A stretch of DNA of 64,000 nucleotides from Piper betle (Eukaryota > Streptophyta > Magnoliopsida > Piperales > Piperaceae). A model generated the notes under the pieces. That model was not told the DNA's origin. It was given only the letters and a program-made list of their open reading frames with translations, and did not search any database. Location: contig JAURVB010007713.1 in the NCBI GenBank assembly GCA_033002965.1, positions 124,001 through 188,000 of the forward strand. Reading direction: 5' to 3'. Shown here one piece after another: positions 34,389 through 46,294 of the stretch. Each line of letters opens with the position of its first letter. Within the stretch, counting starts at the first letter, position 1. A program made the position numbers and the translations under genes.

Positions 34389-35545
34389 TATTCGAATGAT
34401 TTTAGTGACATGCAAGTATACACGGTCGAAACAAGTAATATAATGATAAATTAGAGTATCGTTCCCATAGAGAGATGAATTTCTTTAAATTAATTAAAGA
34501 AAATAAAATTAAGAACAAAATAGAAATAATTGACTTAACTAAATCTAAATAATAACTTTAAATAAAAGAAGAAGTTAAAATGATAAAATTCGTTCTAGAG
34601 TTGAATTTCCCTTAACATGAATTTAATCTTCATTAAATCTTCCTCTTATCTTTTATTCCCTCAGATTGTCGATCTAGGATAATTATATGACATGGTGGCT
34701 CCCGCACCTTCATGCTTCTATTATTTTGCCTCAATTTCTACCTCCCGGTGATAATTGATTAATCAACAAAATAATGCATTAAGATTTGCCTTACAATCGC
34801 ATACGGTGTTGTGTATCTTCCGACCACAACGACAAACAAGTCAAAAGACTCGTCGTATGATGAATTATCAATGACTAATCTAATTAATTTCTCCCGAAAT
34901 CTAATTCAACCTCATGATCTAAGAAATAGGTGATCAATCTACTCTTAGCATTAAGAACATGACAATTTAAACAATCCGATTGAATAAAAGAATAAGAGGT
35001 TGAAATGAATTCAATTAAATCATGTTAAGTTCCATTCTTCTCTAGAACGAAATAAAAGACTACTCCATAATAAAAATAGAAAACATTATAAAGAAGAAAC
35101 TAATTTTTATTATGAAAGAAAAAGGAATTACAAAAACTAAAACTACTTCTTCTACTACACTCTGAAGCCAAGAGATGAGATATGATAACAACAAATGACC
35201 ACCCACTTTATATAGAAGTGGAGATACAAGAATTCGAAGAGGGTGTTCACAAATCGACGTAGTCTAATTAATTATAATGTCCCTTCAAGTTTCCAACTGT
35301 TCGACTCCATTGAACACCATGAATTGTAGCCATTGGGTGGGGCCAAGTGTCATGACCAATCAAATCCAAAGCTTAATTTATTCATCTTTTTCTACATTGA
35401 AAAACCAAAATTAAGCATATCTAATAAAATATTAATTAACTAGAATATAATGAAAAATATCACTAAATTAATAATGTTTATACCCGAGAAGTACAAAATC
35501 ATATTAAAAACATGGGGAAATATTATATATTTTAAACACTTAACA
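34389..35545 (-). mobile_element. Athila-like solo LTR inserted in Tekay-like gag
   Basis: 1157 bp with a perfect 5-bp duplication GGGGC on both sides (34384-34388, 35546-35550). On the minus strand it starts TGTTAAGTGTTTAAA and ends TTCGAATA (expected ..ACA). It is homologous, in the opposite orientation, to the LTRs at 58447-59450 and 62110-63262. The LTR at 58447 is followed by the PBS typical of Athila/Tat elements, which gives the lineage. No internal region remains, so it is a product of LTR-LTR recombination. Confidence 0.8.
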
Positions 35546-35552
35546 GGGGCCC

Positions 35553-35938
35553 ATGGGTACTACCGGCTCTCCTTGTGCCTCATTGTCCACTGCTGGTCTC
35601 TTCTAAGCTCTAGCTACGAAGAGGGCTATTTGTCTGAGTTCTCTCTTGAATCCCTCTTGGTTTTGCTGCATTTATATTTGAGCCTCAGCCAATCTAGCAA
35701 TCGCTGCATCTCTCTCCTGTTGACTACTATTAGTGCAGTGACTATCATGGTGATAGCTTTCACTGTGTTGACTAACTGAGACTAGCACACTAACCTCTCC
35801 TGGTGGCATGGTAGTCCTCGGTCGGCTAGATGTTGTGTCACCATGACCATGACTATGACTATCCCGTCTGGGACATGGAGGGGATGAGGCCCTAATCTGT
35901 GTCCAGTTAGTTTGCCTCACCTTCCTGCTAGGGTTCAC
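35553..35938 (-). pseudogene. gag N-terminal part of the Tekay-like element
   Basis: A frame from an ATG at 35938 (MNPSRKVRQTNWTQIRASSP) reaches LAEAQ, then a stop, then continues in the same frame as QQNQEGFKRELRQIALFVAR up to the Athila-like LTR. The coiled, charged character and position just 3' of the PBS fit a gag start. Confidence 0.5.
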
Positions 35939-36092
35939 TGCTCTAACATGAACGCACTGTCACACCATTGATTGCTAAGAAAATATTAAAACAAAAATTG
36001 TAGCAGAGAAATGTACCTATCAGCACAACTCAGAGCGGCTTTAGCACACATGTAACATATAAGACATCTACCATCTTAATCAACTAAGGATT

Positions 36093-36107
36093 AGCTCTGA
36101 TACTAAT
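36093..36107 (-). other. Primer-binding site of the Tekay-like element
   Basis: The minus strand reads TTAGTATCAGAGCT beside the 5' LTR, a decayed form of TGGTATCAGAGC (initiator Met tRNA). Confidence 0.65.
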
Positions 36108-36109
36108 AT

Positions 36110-36424
36110 TGTAACACCCCAATTTGGTTCACCTGCAAACTGAACTGGAAATAATACCGGCAACCGAACAGTTCACTAATCTACTTAATTCGGTTTAGCC
36201 GATCCTGATCTACCATTAGCTTCTTAAGATGGTGATGTAAACATACAATGCATGGATGAGAAGCTCAGGCTCTAATGTAGTTCTAGAAGTATGATGTGAT
36301 GAGCCAACCATATTCAAAATAAAGCAACCTCATTAAAAGTTTGGAAGACAAAGATTTTTAATGCATAATGGACAGATTCTCCCCCAAAAGTGCAATAACG
36401 ACCACCCTGTCAATGACAAACACT

Positions 36425-36478
<54 letters not shown>

Positions 36479-39002
36479 CACACACACATGTATATATATA
36501 ACAATAAAAATGTAAAACAATGCATAAACATCTTACTTGTCACATACAATCACATCATAATCATCTTTATCTGTCCTTAGTTGGGTCTCAACCCCATTAG
36601 CTCATTACATTCAGTTCTATTCATAATGCTAACACACCGACCATTTCATTAAATTCACACAACATTTTCTGTAATTAAACATTATTATATTTTATCCACA
36701 TCATTCACAACAATTCATCACATCACAATCGCACTCATTCTCAGCAAGTACATGTATGCAAGTTGCATTGCTACTCCTCCGTAGTCCCAACAACGTTAAG
36801 TCATCCAGATTCTCACCTACATATATACCATGAAAATGTCAGTAACGAGTGTTACTAGCCATAAATAACTATTAATCAAACTGGCACATGAGAGTTGACT
36901 CTCTTATTAAATGAAACTATTCATATACTTCTTTATTAGAATCTCTCATAAAGGCATTAATTAGGAGCTGTCAGCCTCGGCTTGATAGCGTCCCATTCTG
37001 AGTTGTCAAATGCTTCGACATTTTCAAACCACCCCTTTCGCGGGAAAATCAATTATCCTAAAGCCCTCTACATCCTCTGTACTCCTAGCTCTGAGCACAA
37101 AGGCCGAGTACTCTTAGGTAGGCATTTTGAATACCCTTTCAATCATAAAGTTAAGATATGCATTGCATTACAATACCCATAATCCTCTATACTTCTCTGA
37201 GTTTGAGGAACTCAAAAGTAGAGTTGTTTAGATCCTTCAAAAATTGAATGACCTGTTCACCAATCCAAAGCCTGCATTGACTAGCATGTACAACTGCTCA
37301 CGGTGCACCTGAGTCGACTTTCCTTTGTCTCACATTTCTCTGGAAAGTTGAAAAAACTATATATGCATAGGTCTAGGTAGGGATTCTAATATAATAGGCC
37401 CGAAGGCATCATGATCTTGATATAAGTTTTCAAAAACAAATTCGAAGGATCTCATCCTTGAGGGTCATCATTCCGAAAATTTGAACAAGTAAATGACCCG
37501 TCTAGAGTGTGATATGATAAATCTACCACTCAACACGTCTGTTTACCTATTAAAATAAATCCTGATAGAGTGAAAGAGTCAAATCAGAAGTGAGTCCCAA
37601 ACAGACCTGGTAGAAGCTCAAATCATGTCCATGCCCCTAGGCGGCGAGCTCATACTCCGTACCTACACATCAAAACTAAAAGCTAATGCCAGCTATGATG
37701 CATTCACATATCCTAACTAACATACTCAATCATATCAGACATTCACATCAATCAACATCATGATTTTCTAGGCTACATTGCAATTAATTAACAATTCATA
37801 CTTACTTAGTTCATTAGCATTTATTCCAAAACAATTCAAATCACAAATATTGATTTTATTTACAATCAAAATATTTTATCACGCCAATCAATCAAATCAT
37901 AGCATATTGTGCTAATAATTATCAATTTTAATTAATTAGGTCGAAGGTAATTATACCTGGCCTCATCGGTGATCGGTGACAACTAGGGTTTGTTGCGCGG
38001 TTCGGGACTCAAATTCGGCACCCTGCTGCATGTAAAGTTTGATCGGGTTTGGCTAGAGAAATACGGCTAAAATCTAGTAAATTCTAGCAAATCCTATTTT
38101 TTGACGATTTTTTGACAACTTTTCAACGATTTTTTGGCGACTCTTCGGCTGTTTCCAGGTGACTCTTCTGACGAAGTGATCGAGGCTGTGAGTCAGCACT
38201 AGCTCGGCAAGCTTGACATGATCAATGTGGTGGTGAGGGTGATGGTCGCTAGTGACGGCCATAGGTCAGCCTTGGTCGGTCAGCTTACCCGATCAGCCCT
38301 TGGCTGGTCTCGGCGGTGGCGACCGAGAGGGAGAAAGTGCTTGGCGTGGTAACGATGGTAGAGCGGCACAGCCGACAGCAAAATCGGTGGTGGGGTGCAG
38401 TGTGACAGCACGATAGCAGGGCATTGTGGAGGTCAGGATGGTAGGGTATGACACAACGGAGAGGATTGGCGGCGGTGTGGTGGCCTGAGGCGGTGTCAGC
38501 GGCATGAATTGGGGCAGGGATCGGGGTTAGGGAGAAAGGCATCGAGGGAATTTGGGGGGAGATTTTGTAAATAAAAGTTGACTCAACTCCGACTTGAATC
38601 AAAAATAATAACTAACTCTTAATAAATTAAAAAAATCCATAAAAATAGGAAAACTTCCATAAAATATAATACACTCCATAACATCAAAAGGACATGTTCT
38701 ATAACTAATAACCCCTCTAAACTGCTATATAACATATCCTAATTTGTAATTTGGCCTAAAAATAATTCTACGATCAAATAAATCAATAAATAACTGCATA
38801 CTATCATATACTCTGAAAACTCATTTCTCATAATTTTTTCGATGTTATCATCATATACTCGAGTACACTTGACCCTCATCTCTTACAACGTAAAGCTTGT
38901 CTCCACTCAGCACGCGTGTTATGAAACCGACTCGACTCAAACCAATGACTGAACCAATAGGTTTACTACTGTAAAACTCTAACTCGAGTTATGAGTTTTA
39001 CA
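36110..39002 (-). mobile_element. 5' LTR of the Tekay-like element (copy E)
   Basis: 2893 bp, plus-strand ends TGTAACACCCCAATTTGG and GAGTTTTACA. Collinear with copy C in the same orientation: TCCAAAGCCTGC/CACTAATCCAGAGCC segment near 37262, TATA-like tract near 37356, GC-rich block 38260-38560. It ties the solo LTRs A to D to this gypsy lineage. The 105-codon sense frame 38602-38285 falls in the GC-rich block and has no recognised domain. Confidence 0.8.
36422..36500. repeat. (AT)n-(AC)n compound microsatellite
   Basis: AT units, then about nine AC units, then further AT units, within LTR copy E. The tyrosine/isoleucine-rich open frame across it is an artefact of the repeat. Confidence 0.9.
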
Positions 39003-39284
39003 TTAATTCTATTCTTGGAGCTAAAAGCCTCTTTACCGATAGGTGAAGGATTGGTAGGCACTCGACTAGATAGGCATGTAGCTTCTCATCTTCCTTTTAG
39101 GGGAGGTTAGAGCAAAGGTAGGGGAAGTGGAGTTCTAGCTATGAGTGAATAGGGGGTCCCACTAAGAAGAAGGGAATTGAGTCACGTATCACATTCGATT
39201 ATGGATTCTCTTAGCTAAGGCTGAATGCCCGAGGAAATGATAGCATTGAGATTATTTTCTGCCTGAAAGTACCTGACCTTTGTC

Positions 39285-39894
39285 CTCGTGGTCAAATGTT
39301 ATATGGAGGTTTGGAAAGGGCTTAGGTTGTGTGTTTTTTTCAAGAGTGGGATTAGTTATTGCCGAGAGATTTATTTGGTAAGAGTGATATAATACCAGTT
39401 CAATTTAGGATGCTAGCGAGTCTGTAGCTTGATGACTCCGTAGTAGATGCCCTTGAGGGTTCACATGGAGAATATATATTATATTCCTTCTTTATGAAAA
39501 TCTAAGTCTACCTGCCAATTTGTACTAGTTATTTTCTAGATCAGTAACACTCGTTGCTTACATTATTTATATTATATATATAAATATTGCGTTCATATGG
39601 CTTGGGTTGGTTTGGTGGAAGGATATATAAATGTTGCATACACTTTGAGTTCAGCATGTCGTTGCTTCCTTTCGTGCGTTTGTCTTATGTTTGATGTGTG
39701 CTCATATGTATTTATTCGATGTATTGTTGAGTGTTGGTTAGACATTGTGGAGTCTTCTTTTCTCAAGATGCCAAGAGAGTTGCATCGGTCCATTTCTAGT
39801 TCGCGTCTTGTACATTAATTGATTTAGACATGATTCGATTCTATTGTACCAGTGCTAATTTGGTTCTTAGGTAAATAGGAATCATGGCATTACA
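39285..39894 (+). mobile_element. Large LTR, terminal part (copy F, partner of D)
   Basis: Begins near ATATGGAGGTTTGG, follows copy B from about 51222 and copy A from about 3940 (GACATGATTCGATTC then GGTTCTTAGG), and ends ATGGCATTACA. It lacks everything upstream, which is what copy D supplies. The 282 bp before it (39003-39284) match nothing else in the window. A second diverged copy of the last ~80 bp follows at about 39930-40008. Confidence 0.6.
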
Positions 39895-40010
39895 AGAAAA
39901 ATAGATCAGTCAATTCCATTTCATGTTAACTGGCTAAGCACATAAGTCGACTCAACTTTAATTAGTGTTTCCCATTTGCTTCTTGGTTGAATAGAATTTG
40001 GAGTGTTGTA

Positions 40011-41426
40011 ATAGATCCAGAACGAAAAGCTAAATAAATCACAAATTATCAAATCTAATCAATACTAACAAGTGATAACAGTGATGAGCACATCTAACAA
40101 CGAACATAAACCGATGCAATATAATAAAAAGAAAAAAAGAGAAAATGGGAGGGCCTTACTTCTCTTGAATTTGGGCAAGAATACAAAAGTTTACAAATCA
40201 AATCAATTAAATCTTGACAAAAAACTAAAACTTCCAAAACCATCATGATTGACAAAGAAAAATGGAAAATAAAATACAAACATTATTAATTCAAGTTCAA
40301 ATCAATCAAAGGCTCATGCTTTGACAAATAAATAAAACTATGTCAGAGTTTTAATTGTTTTTAAAACATGCTCAAACAATAGTCATTAGCAGTTAAGTCA
40401 AACGCAAGAGATGCTTGAAGTAATCTTCTAAAATTATTCACTGTGTTATTTAGTCAAAAGGTGAATCATCAATTGTTAAATATATCTGTCACCCTTTAAT
40501 TTATTCGGTGCTTCCATAAATATTGTTGGGTGTATTGGTTTATGCGCTAGTATCCGGGGAGATCCTAAATCATTTTTTTTCTACCAAGGAGATAAACCTA
40601 TCAAACCCTAATAATTAAGATATTGTATATATCTTTTAGCTAAGATATGTGTCATATGACCTCGGTTAGGAGTGATATTATTTCTCTATAAATAAGACCT
40701 CCAATTCCCAGTTATGTAACGTTTCATTAGAGAGAAAATTAGAGTTTTCTCCTACAGTGCTTAGACTTAAGATTTGAGTTATAAAATCTAATTTTTTCCA
40801 TCTTGTGAGGAAAATTGAAATGTGAGAACGTCAGAATCTAATCTGTTTACTAAGATATATACTTTATTTTATATTTTTTTAAATCAATCTTCACACATGA
40901 AACATTTCAATAGTCAGTGATAAGGGCCAAAGTCGTGCAAGTTTAATAATTTGATGAACAAAATTGCATCTTCACAGCTAGTATAGTTACTTACGTAGCC
41001 GCAAGAACTCGTTACAAGCATAAAAAGACATGTCAATCAAAAAACAGTCAGATTGAAAAATCAAAGATTATATATAGGTGCCAAATTCAATCAAACGTTA
41101 TAACTTGAGGAAACTTTTGTGTCACCTAAACTTATTGGGTAGAACAGCTTATAAAAAAGCACACTTGTCATATGAAAAATATTAAAAAATGTCTGAGGTC
41201 AAGGGATAGGAATCAGTTGCAATGTGCATGTGCGAGTCTGTCCCACATTGCAATCGGTTGGTACTCCCATCCAGAACAATTGCATGTGCGCTTCGTTTTG
41301 TTTATTTATTAATCGGTTTTAGTCTTGTGGCCGTCTCTCCCCTTTCTGCGTTGTCCCTTTCTTTCCCCCTATTTGCATTAGGAAATTCCCTTCCCCTATT
41401 TTTTTATCCATCTTCAATAGACTGTC
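40011..41426. other. Geneless 5' flank of the expansin gene
   Basis: No coding feature. CTCTATAAATAAG at 40683-40695, followed by a leader-like segment, could mark a solo copia LTR or a promoter of an unidentified transcript. No boundary or target duplication was found, so it is left unassigned. Confidence 0.4.
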
Positions 41427-41434
41427 TATAAATA
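41427..41434 (+). promoter_or_regulatory. TATA box of the expansin gene
   Basis: TATAAATA, 95 bp before the start codon, followed by a pyrimidine-rich leader (CTCTCCTACTTCCCCTG near 41495). Position and context fit a plant core promoter with a short 5' UTR of about 60 bp. Confidence 0.75.
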
Positions 41435-41521
41435 CCCATCTTTCCATCGCCAATTTTCACTACCTACTAATCATCAACCATACAAACTACCACCTCTCCT
41501 ACTTCCCCTGCCCCTTCAGAC

Positions 41522-42505
41522 ATGGAATCTCTACCTGTTCTCTTCCTATTCTTTTACTTCTCCACGAAAGGTGCATTCGCCGATTATGGCTTGCAGGCTG
41601 GGCATGCCACCTTCTACGGTGGCGGTGACGCCTCCGGCACAATGGGTGAGTGTTTTACTAATACTGATATTTCTGTTCCACATGACCATGCAAATATTTC
41701 AAGTGGTTGTAGTTGCGATGACGATAAATTGAATGTAATTTTGTGTTCTAAATGCATTGTTTTTTATTTTTGGTAGGGGGCGCTTGTGGATATGGCAATT
41801 TGTACAGCACAGGGTACGGCACAAACACGGCTGCACTCAGCACAGCACTTTTCAACAACGGACTCAGCTGCGGGTCGTGCTACGAGTTGCAGTGCAGGGA
41901 CGACCCCCGGTCGTGCATCCCGGGCTCGATCCTCGTCACCGCAACTAACTTCTGCCCCCAAATTTCGCCTTATCGAACGACCACGGCGGGTGGTGCAACC
42001 CCCTCTCCAGCATTTCGATCTCGCCGAGCCTGCCTTCCTGCAGATTGCGCAATACCGGGCTGGTATTGTGCCGGTTTCTTACAAGAGGTAACGCAAAATG
42101 TCCCATAGTGTCGCATGGGAACCACCCACATATCTGATTGATTAATATTGGTTTCCGACGATAGCTTATCTTTAACTTATTGTCACTCCATTCATAATCA
42201 GGGTCCCCTGTCAGAAGAAGGGAGGAATTCGGTTCACGATCAACGGCCACTCTTATTTCAATTTGGTCTTGGTCACCAATGTTGGCGGTGCTGGCGACGT
42301 CCACTCGGTGTCGATCAAAGGTTCTCGAACTGGGTGGCAGGCAATGTCTCGGAATTGGGGCCAAAACTGGCAGAGCAACTCCTACCTCAACGGCCAGAGT
42401 CTCTCCTTCCAGTTGACCACCAGCGACGGCCGATCTCTGATTAGTTATAATGTTGCACCGGCGGGTTGGCAATTTGGGCAGACCTACTCAGGGGGACAGT
42501 TCTAG
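41522..42505 (+). CDS. EXPA: Alpha-expansin, 3 exons, two apparent 1-base deletions
   Basis: Expansins are secreted wall proteins that loosen cellulose-matrix contacts during growth without hydrolysis. Exons are 41522-41645, 41777-42087 and 42202-42505, with GT/AG introns at positions usual for the family. Corrected length would be 246 residues, normal for EXPA. Residues 1-20 are a hydrophobic signal peptide ending AFA. Next come GACGYGN (from about 43), the Cys-rich double-psi-beta-barrel part, the HFD motif at about 121-123, and a C-terminal CBM63-like domain with [14 protein letters not shown], ending in TAG. The reading frame breaks at a C5 run at 41955-41959 (after NFCP) and again at C5 41999-42003 (before PLQHFD). 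One C added at each would restore the family sequence, and no other lesion is seen. Either homopolymer miscalls or a very recent pseudogene. Confidence 0.9.
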
Positions 42506-42571
42506 GCAAGCAGTATAGATCGTACTTTCTCTTTTTGTATTTCTAGCGAGTGAATTAGGAATGATTCCGAA

Positions 42572-42577
42572 AATAAA
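42572..42577 (+). terminator. Polyadenylation signal of the expansin gene
   Basis: AATAAA 67 bp after the stop codon. A weaker AATGAA lies near 42762, so alternative ends are possible. Confidence 0.55.
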
Positions 42578-45260
42578 AAGTGAAATGGGAAAGGGGTAGG
42601 AAAAGCATGGGTGTTAAAGCTCGTGGGGGCCGGTGAATGCAGTGGTGGAATTACAGCACCCGCTAGGCCTAAGCAATATATATATATGCGTTATGAAAAT
42701 ATATATTATTGTAATCTATATATGCTTGTTTATTTTATCAATATCTATACTTTTCCCAATTAATGAAATTTGCAAGGTTTGTAATCACGACACACATGAG
42801 CTCATGTGATTCTCATTTCTCTTACCAACTTTTCTTCTTTTTTAAGCCTTAATGTTACCAACTTTTAGTTCTATAGCTTCTTTCAAAAGCAGCAGCCCGT
42901 TTCTAAAGCAGCGGCCCGTTTCTTGCTCTCAAACTTTTGTGCACATGTGTCTACCATCGACGGAGGGAAGAACCCCATTGTTGTGGCCATGAAATAAGCA
43001 GACCAATGTAGTTAGCCAAGGACATGGGTGACATTACCTCATTCATGGGCTTGTCTCCATAATGCTTTCTAACTGTGATGGTCACCTAATTTATGATTTC
43101 CTCGCCGTTTCAAATTAAAATTATAAAAAAATAGTTGGAAAATTTCTTTTGCCAAATAAACAAGATAAAATAAATAATAAGTTTAATAAAATTCAAGTGT
43201 TATCCAAAATTACTGGCTAGTCACTTTAGAAAGCCCAAAGTCTTACTATTTACCAAGTTCTCAACTAATATGTGAGAGCCATTAAACACATGAGAAACGG
43301 TTAAGTATGTCATTTATTAGGCTTATCACTTTTTATTTTTTATTTTAGCTTTATTAAGTTTGCCACTTTTAAACTTTTATAACAAATGCCCATCCCACTT
43401 GTTCCCTTATGAATTTGTGGCTGATCAAATATTACAAAAGAGTAGTCGTATTTAAAATGACTAATTAGCTATCTTACACAGTCTAATTCTCTGTATTTGT
43501 AAAGGTTCTAACTTATATCCACAATAGATGTTGGACTATTTGCAGCAAAATTAACCCTCAACAAAATGATGAAAAATTATAATGTTCGAACTAATAGTGA
43601 TCAGACACAAATAATAGTCGCAAACTTTGGTTACTTTTATAATGAAAATTCTTTACCGAAGTCTAACCAAATAATTTACGAGGGGGCATTGTAATAATAA
43701 AAAAAATTAAAAATGAAAGAGAGTAGACAGCCACATGAAACTTGAAAAAAACATGCATATGGGGATCGTGGGACGCCATAAATACGAATTCATTGAGCGT
43801 GGGCACCTTCACTGAAAGAAATCGTGACAATATGAATTACCAGACGCCTGAAATAGTCATTTCTTCGTTTACAAAAGAAGGGTTATTTCTTAGCACATAT
43901 TCATATCCTCTTGTTCTATTCGTCGGTGTGTACCGCTAGGGATGTTGCTCATGTCTTCATATATATTTACCTTACAAACTGCCGACGATCATTCAAATAT
44001 TCGGTTTAAGGTCGCTCTCTTTAGTGAAGGAGACCGAGAGGGGCTAACAGTGGGACCATTTTAGATTTTGTGTACCCAAAACTTAAGATGGGACAAAGAG
44101 GGAAATATTCATAGTCCGTAGAGGATACGCAGGTTGTAACGATTGAAAAACACAACACCGTGAAAGCGTTCTTTGTACTTACAATTAACGCACCAGCTCC
44201 GCAACCATTTTCGCCTGGGAATAAGCAATCTTGACTTGATTGAAATTGGACTTCCAAGTTTTTAATATAGAAATAATTAGAATCATAAATAGCTAATATT
44301 CTTCTATTGACTGATTTTAATGTAAACCTTTAAATTTGAAAATTAGTTAGATCATGAGGATAATTTTGTTTAAGTAAAAAAATTAAAGCCATGTGATTTA
44401 CATTAATGGATAGATTTGATTGTTGCTTATATAGAAATAGCAACTATTGATTATATTAAGACATCTCTTTTAATATTGGGAGCGCTGTAAGGAATAAGTA
44501 GGAGAGCTTCAATCACAAATTCCCCGGGCAATTGCAAATATAATTCAGGTGATAAGTATTTATGACATGAATTATTCAAGGATATTCCGTATGCAATTAG
44601 ATTATCCACGGTTTCAAAAAGAAGTAGTCGTAAGATCATTTAAAATGATCAGCATCACAACGAAAATGGCATGTTTTGTCTACGCAATCCTGACAGTAAC
44701 CAATCATATATTTAGTTTGTCCTAGAGAACGCTTTGTCGAGAAATGATTAATGATCCGGTGAAATTATAACTTTGTATTTGATGTTTCTAATCCCATCAC
44801 CTGAATTGAATTTATTAGTCTCTCTCAAATTGTGATCAGGGTATATTCCCGTGACAAAAGATATATTTTAATAAAAATATACAGCTGAATAAACAAAATA
44901 GCCAATAGAAAAAAAAACAGATTCACCCAGGTTTGGCATAAAGTTCTACGAAATTTATAATAATCTTGAATTTGTAAGAACAAACCTTAAACACTATTGA
45001 TTTCAACAATTTAATTACAAACTCTTGCAATCCACCTAGAACCATTAATCCAATTAAAACTCTCATACTCAAAACAAAATTTGATTTATTGTTATTATTT
45101 TACAAAGTCATTAAACACAGGAAGGGAATACAATATTACTTGCTTCATAAATGGAAAATAAAAACATTCCTACTTTTGGTTCGATGATGCGATAATAAAG
45201 ACTTGAACTTTTATGGGGGATAATTATAAATCCACAAATCGCATGCAATTCATGGCGAGA
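42578..45260. other. Intergenic AT-rich DNA
   Basis: No gene, RNA or bounded repeat recognised. Open frames of 60-80 codons on both strands lack motifs. Confidence 0.5.
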
Positions 45261-45774
45261 TGTTGGGATTAACCAATAAAATCCCCATTTTAACTGAAAA
45301 TGATGAGAATACTTAATAAGATATAGACACACCACAAACCTAGAAAAAAAAAACCAATTTTATGCGGAAAATCTCAAATTTGGGAAAAAAACCCACGATG
45401 CAAACGGCAAAATCAAATTCACTATATTATAACCTTGATATAGAACAGATCTACAGGAGAATAAACTTCCCAATACCAATTTACTTTACTTTATACAAAA
45501 CTAGTATTAGTCATAAAGAAAGAAAATAGAGAATTACATATTAAAAACTTAGCGAGGTTACCATTACAATTATAAAAGAATCTCAACAAAACATTCACCT
45601 TTCTTCAATCTATATAATTTTCATTTTTTTCTGACTCTTTTTTCTAAAAACTAAAGAAGAAAAGTGTCAGACGTATCTTTTATTCCCTTTCAACTAACAA
45701 AATCTACAAAATTTTAGTTTTTACCCAAAATAGGGTTATAATTTCATATTTTCACGGAGAGGGACAACTCAACA
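45261..45774 (-). repeat. 3' LTR of the copia element
   Basis: 514 bp, plus-strand ends TGTTGGGATTAACC and CAACTCAACA. Next to it, 45775-45787 reads on the complement as a purine tract (GGGAAGGGAGGTT), the polypurine primer site. Confidence 0.85.
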
Positions 45775-45829
45775 AACCTCCCTTCCCAACTCCATGAAAT
45801 ACCTCTAGTCGGCATGGGAAGTTTCATCC

Positions 45830-46290
45830 ATATCTGCTCCATTCCTACAATAAGCATGTTTCTCCCTTGACACAGCTTTAGCCATCATATCTTAAACATT
45901 CCATGCAGTAGAAATTTTTGTTAGCTCAAATGATTTACTTTCCAACATATCTCTTATCCAGTAATATCTCACATCAATGTGTTTACTCTTTAAATGAAAA
46001 CTTGAATTCTTACTCACATGAATTGCACTCTGCCTATCACAGTGTATAATGTATCTCTCTTGTTTAATACCAATTTCATTCAAAAATCTTTTTGTCTATA
46101 GCATCTCCCTGCAAGCTTCTATAGCAGTAACAAATTCTACTTCAGTTGTAGATAATGCAACATACTTTTGCAACCTATACTACCAAGACACAGCCTCATT
46201 AATAAAATTAACAACAAACCGAGACATTGACCTTCATGTCCCCAAGTCACCTGCCATGTCTACATCGGTGTAGCAGAGCAACAAAGGTTT
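45830..46290 (-). pseudogene. Copia RNase H domain
   Basis: Minus frames give STTEVEFVTAIEACREM and, downstream, HCDRQSAIHVSKNSSFHLKS and KHIDVRYYWIRDM, the conserved copia RNase H strand order. An in-frame stop follows CREM. Sequence continues to the end of pol near 45830. Confidence 0.8.
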
Positions 46291-46294
46291 ATCA

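Larger units (their letters stand above)
29866..36092 (-). pseudogene. Decayed Ty3/gypsy Tekay-like gag-pol
   Basis: Internal region of a chromovirus on the minus strand. From 5' to 3' in element sense: gag N-terminal part (35938-35553), interruption by a solo LTR (34389-35545), gag core with FTWEEFRAEFNGKYFPP (about 34040-33890), duplicated zinc knuckles (33447-33328), protease (about 32955-32885), RT (32115-31595), integrase core (31010-30740), integrase tail (30284-30075) and a chromodomain remnant (about 30060-29955). The chromodomain and the ~3-kb LTRs point to the Tekay/Del lineage. Frameshifts and stops occur in every domain and catalytic positions are altered, so it is non-functional. 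Confidence 0.8.

Noticed and set aside
41752..42108. Continuous 118-codon frame as the expansin exon
   Set aside because: It starts in intron 1 and runs out of the family frame after NFCP. The homologous protein needs frame changes at 41959 and 42003 and the splice at 42087.
41945..42472. 175-codon minus-strand frame across the expansin
   Set aside because: Antisense shadow of expansin exons 2-3; it even reads through an intron.
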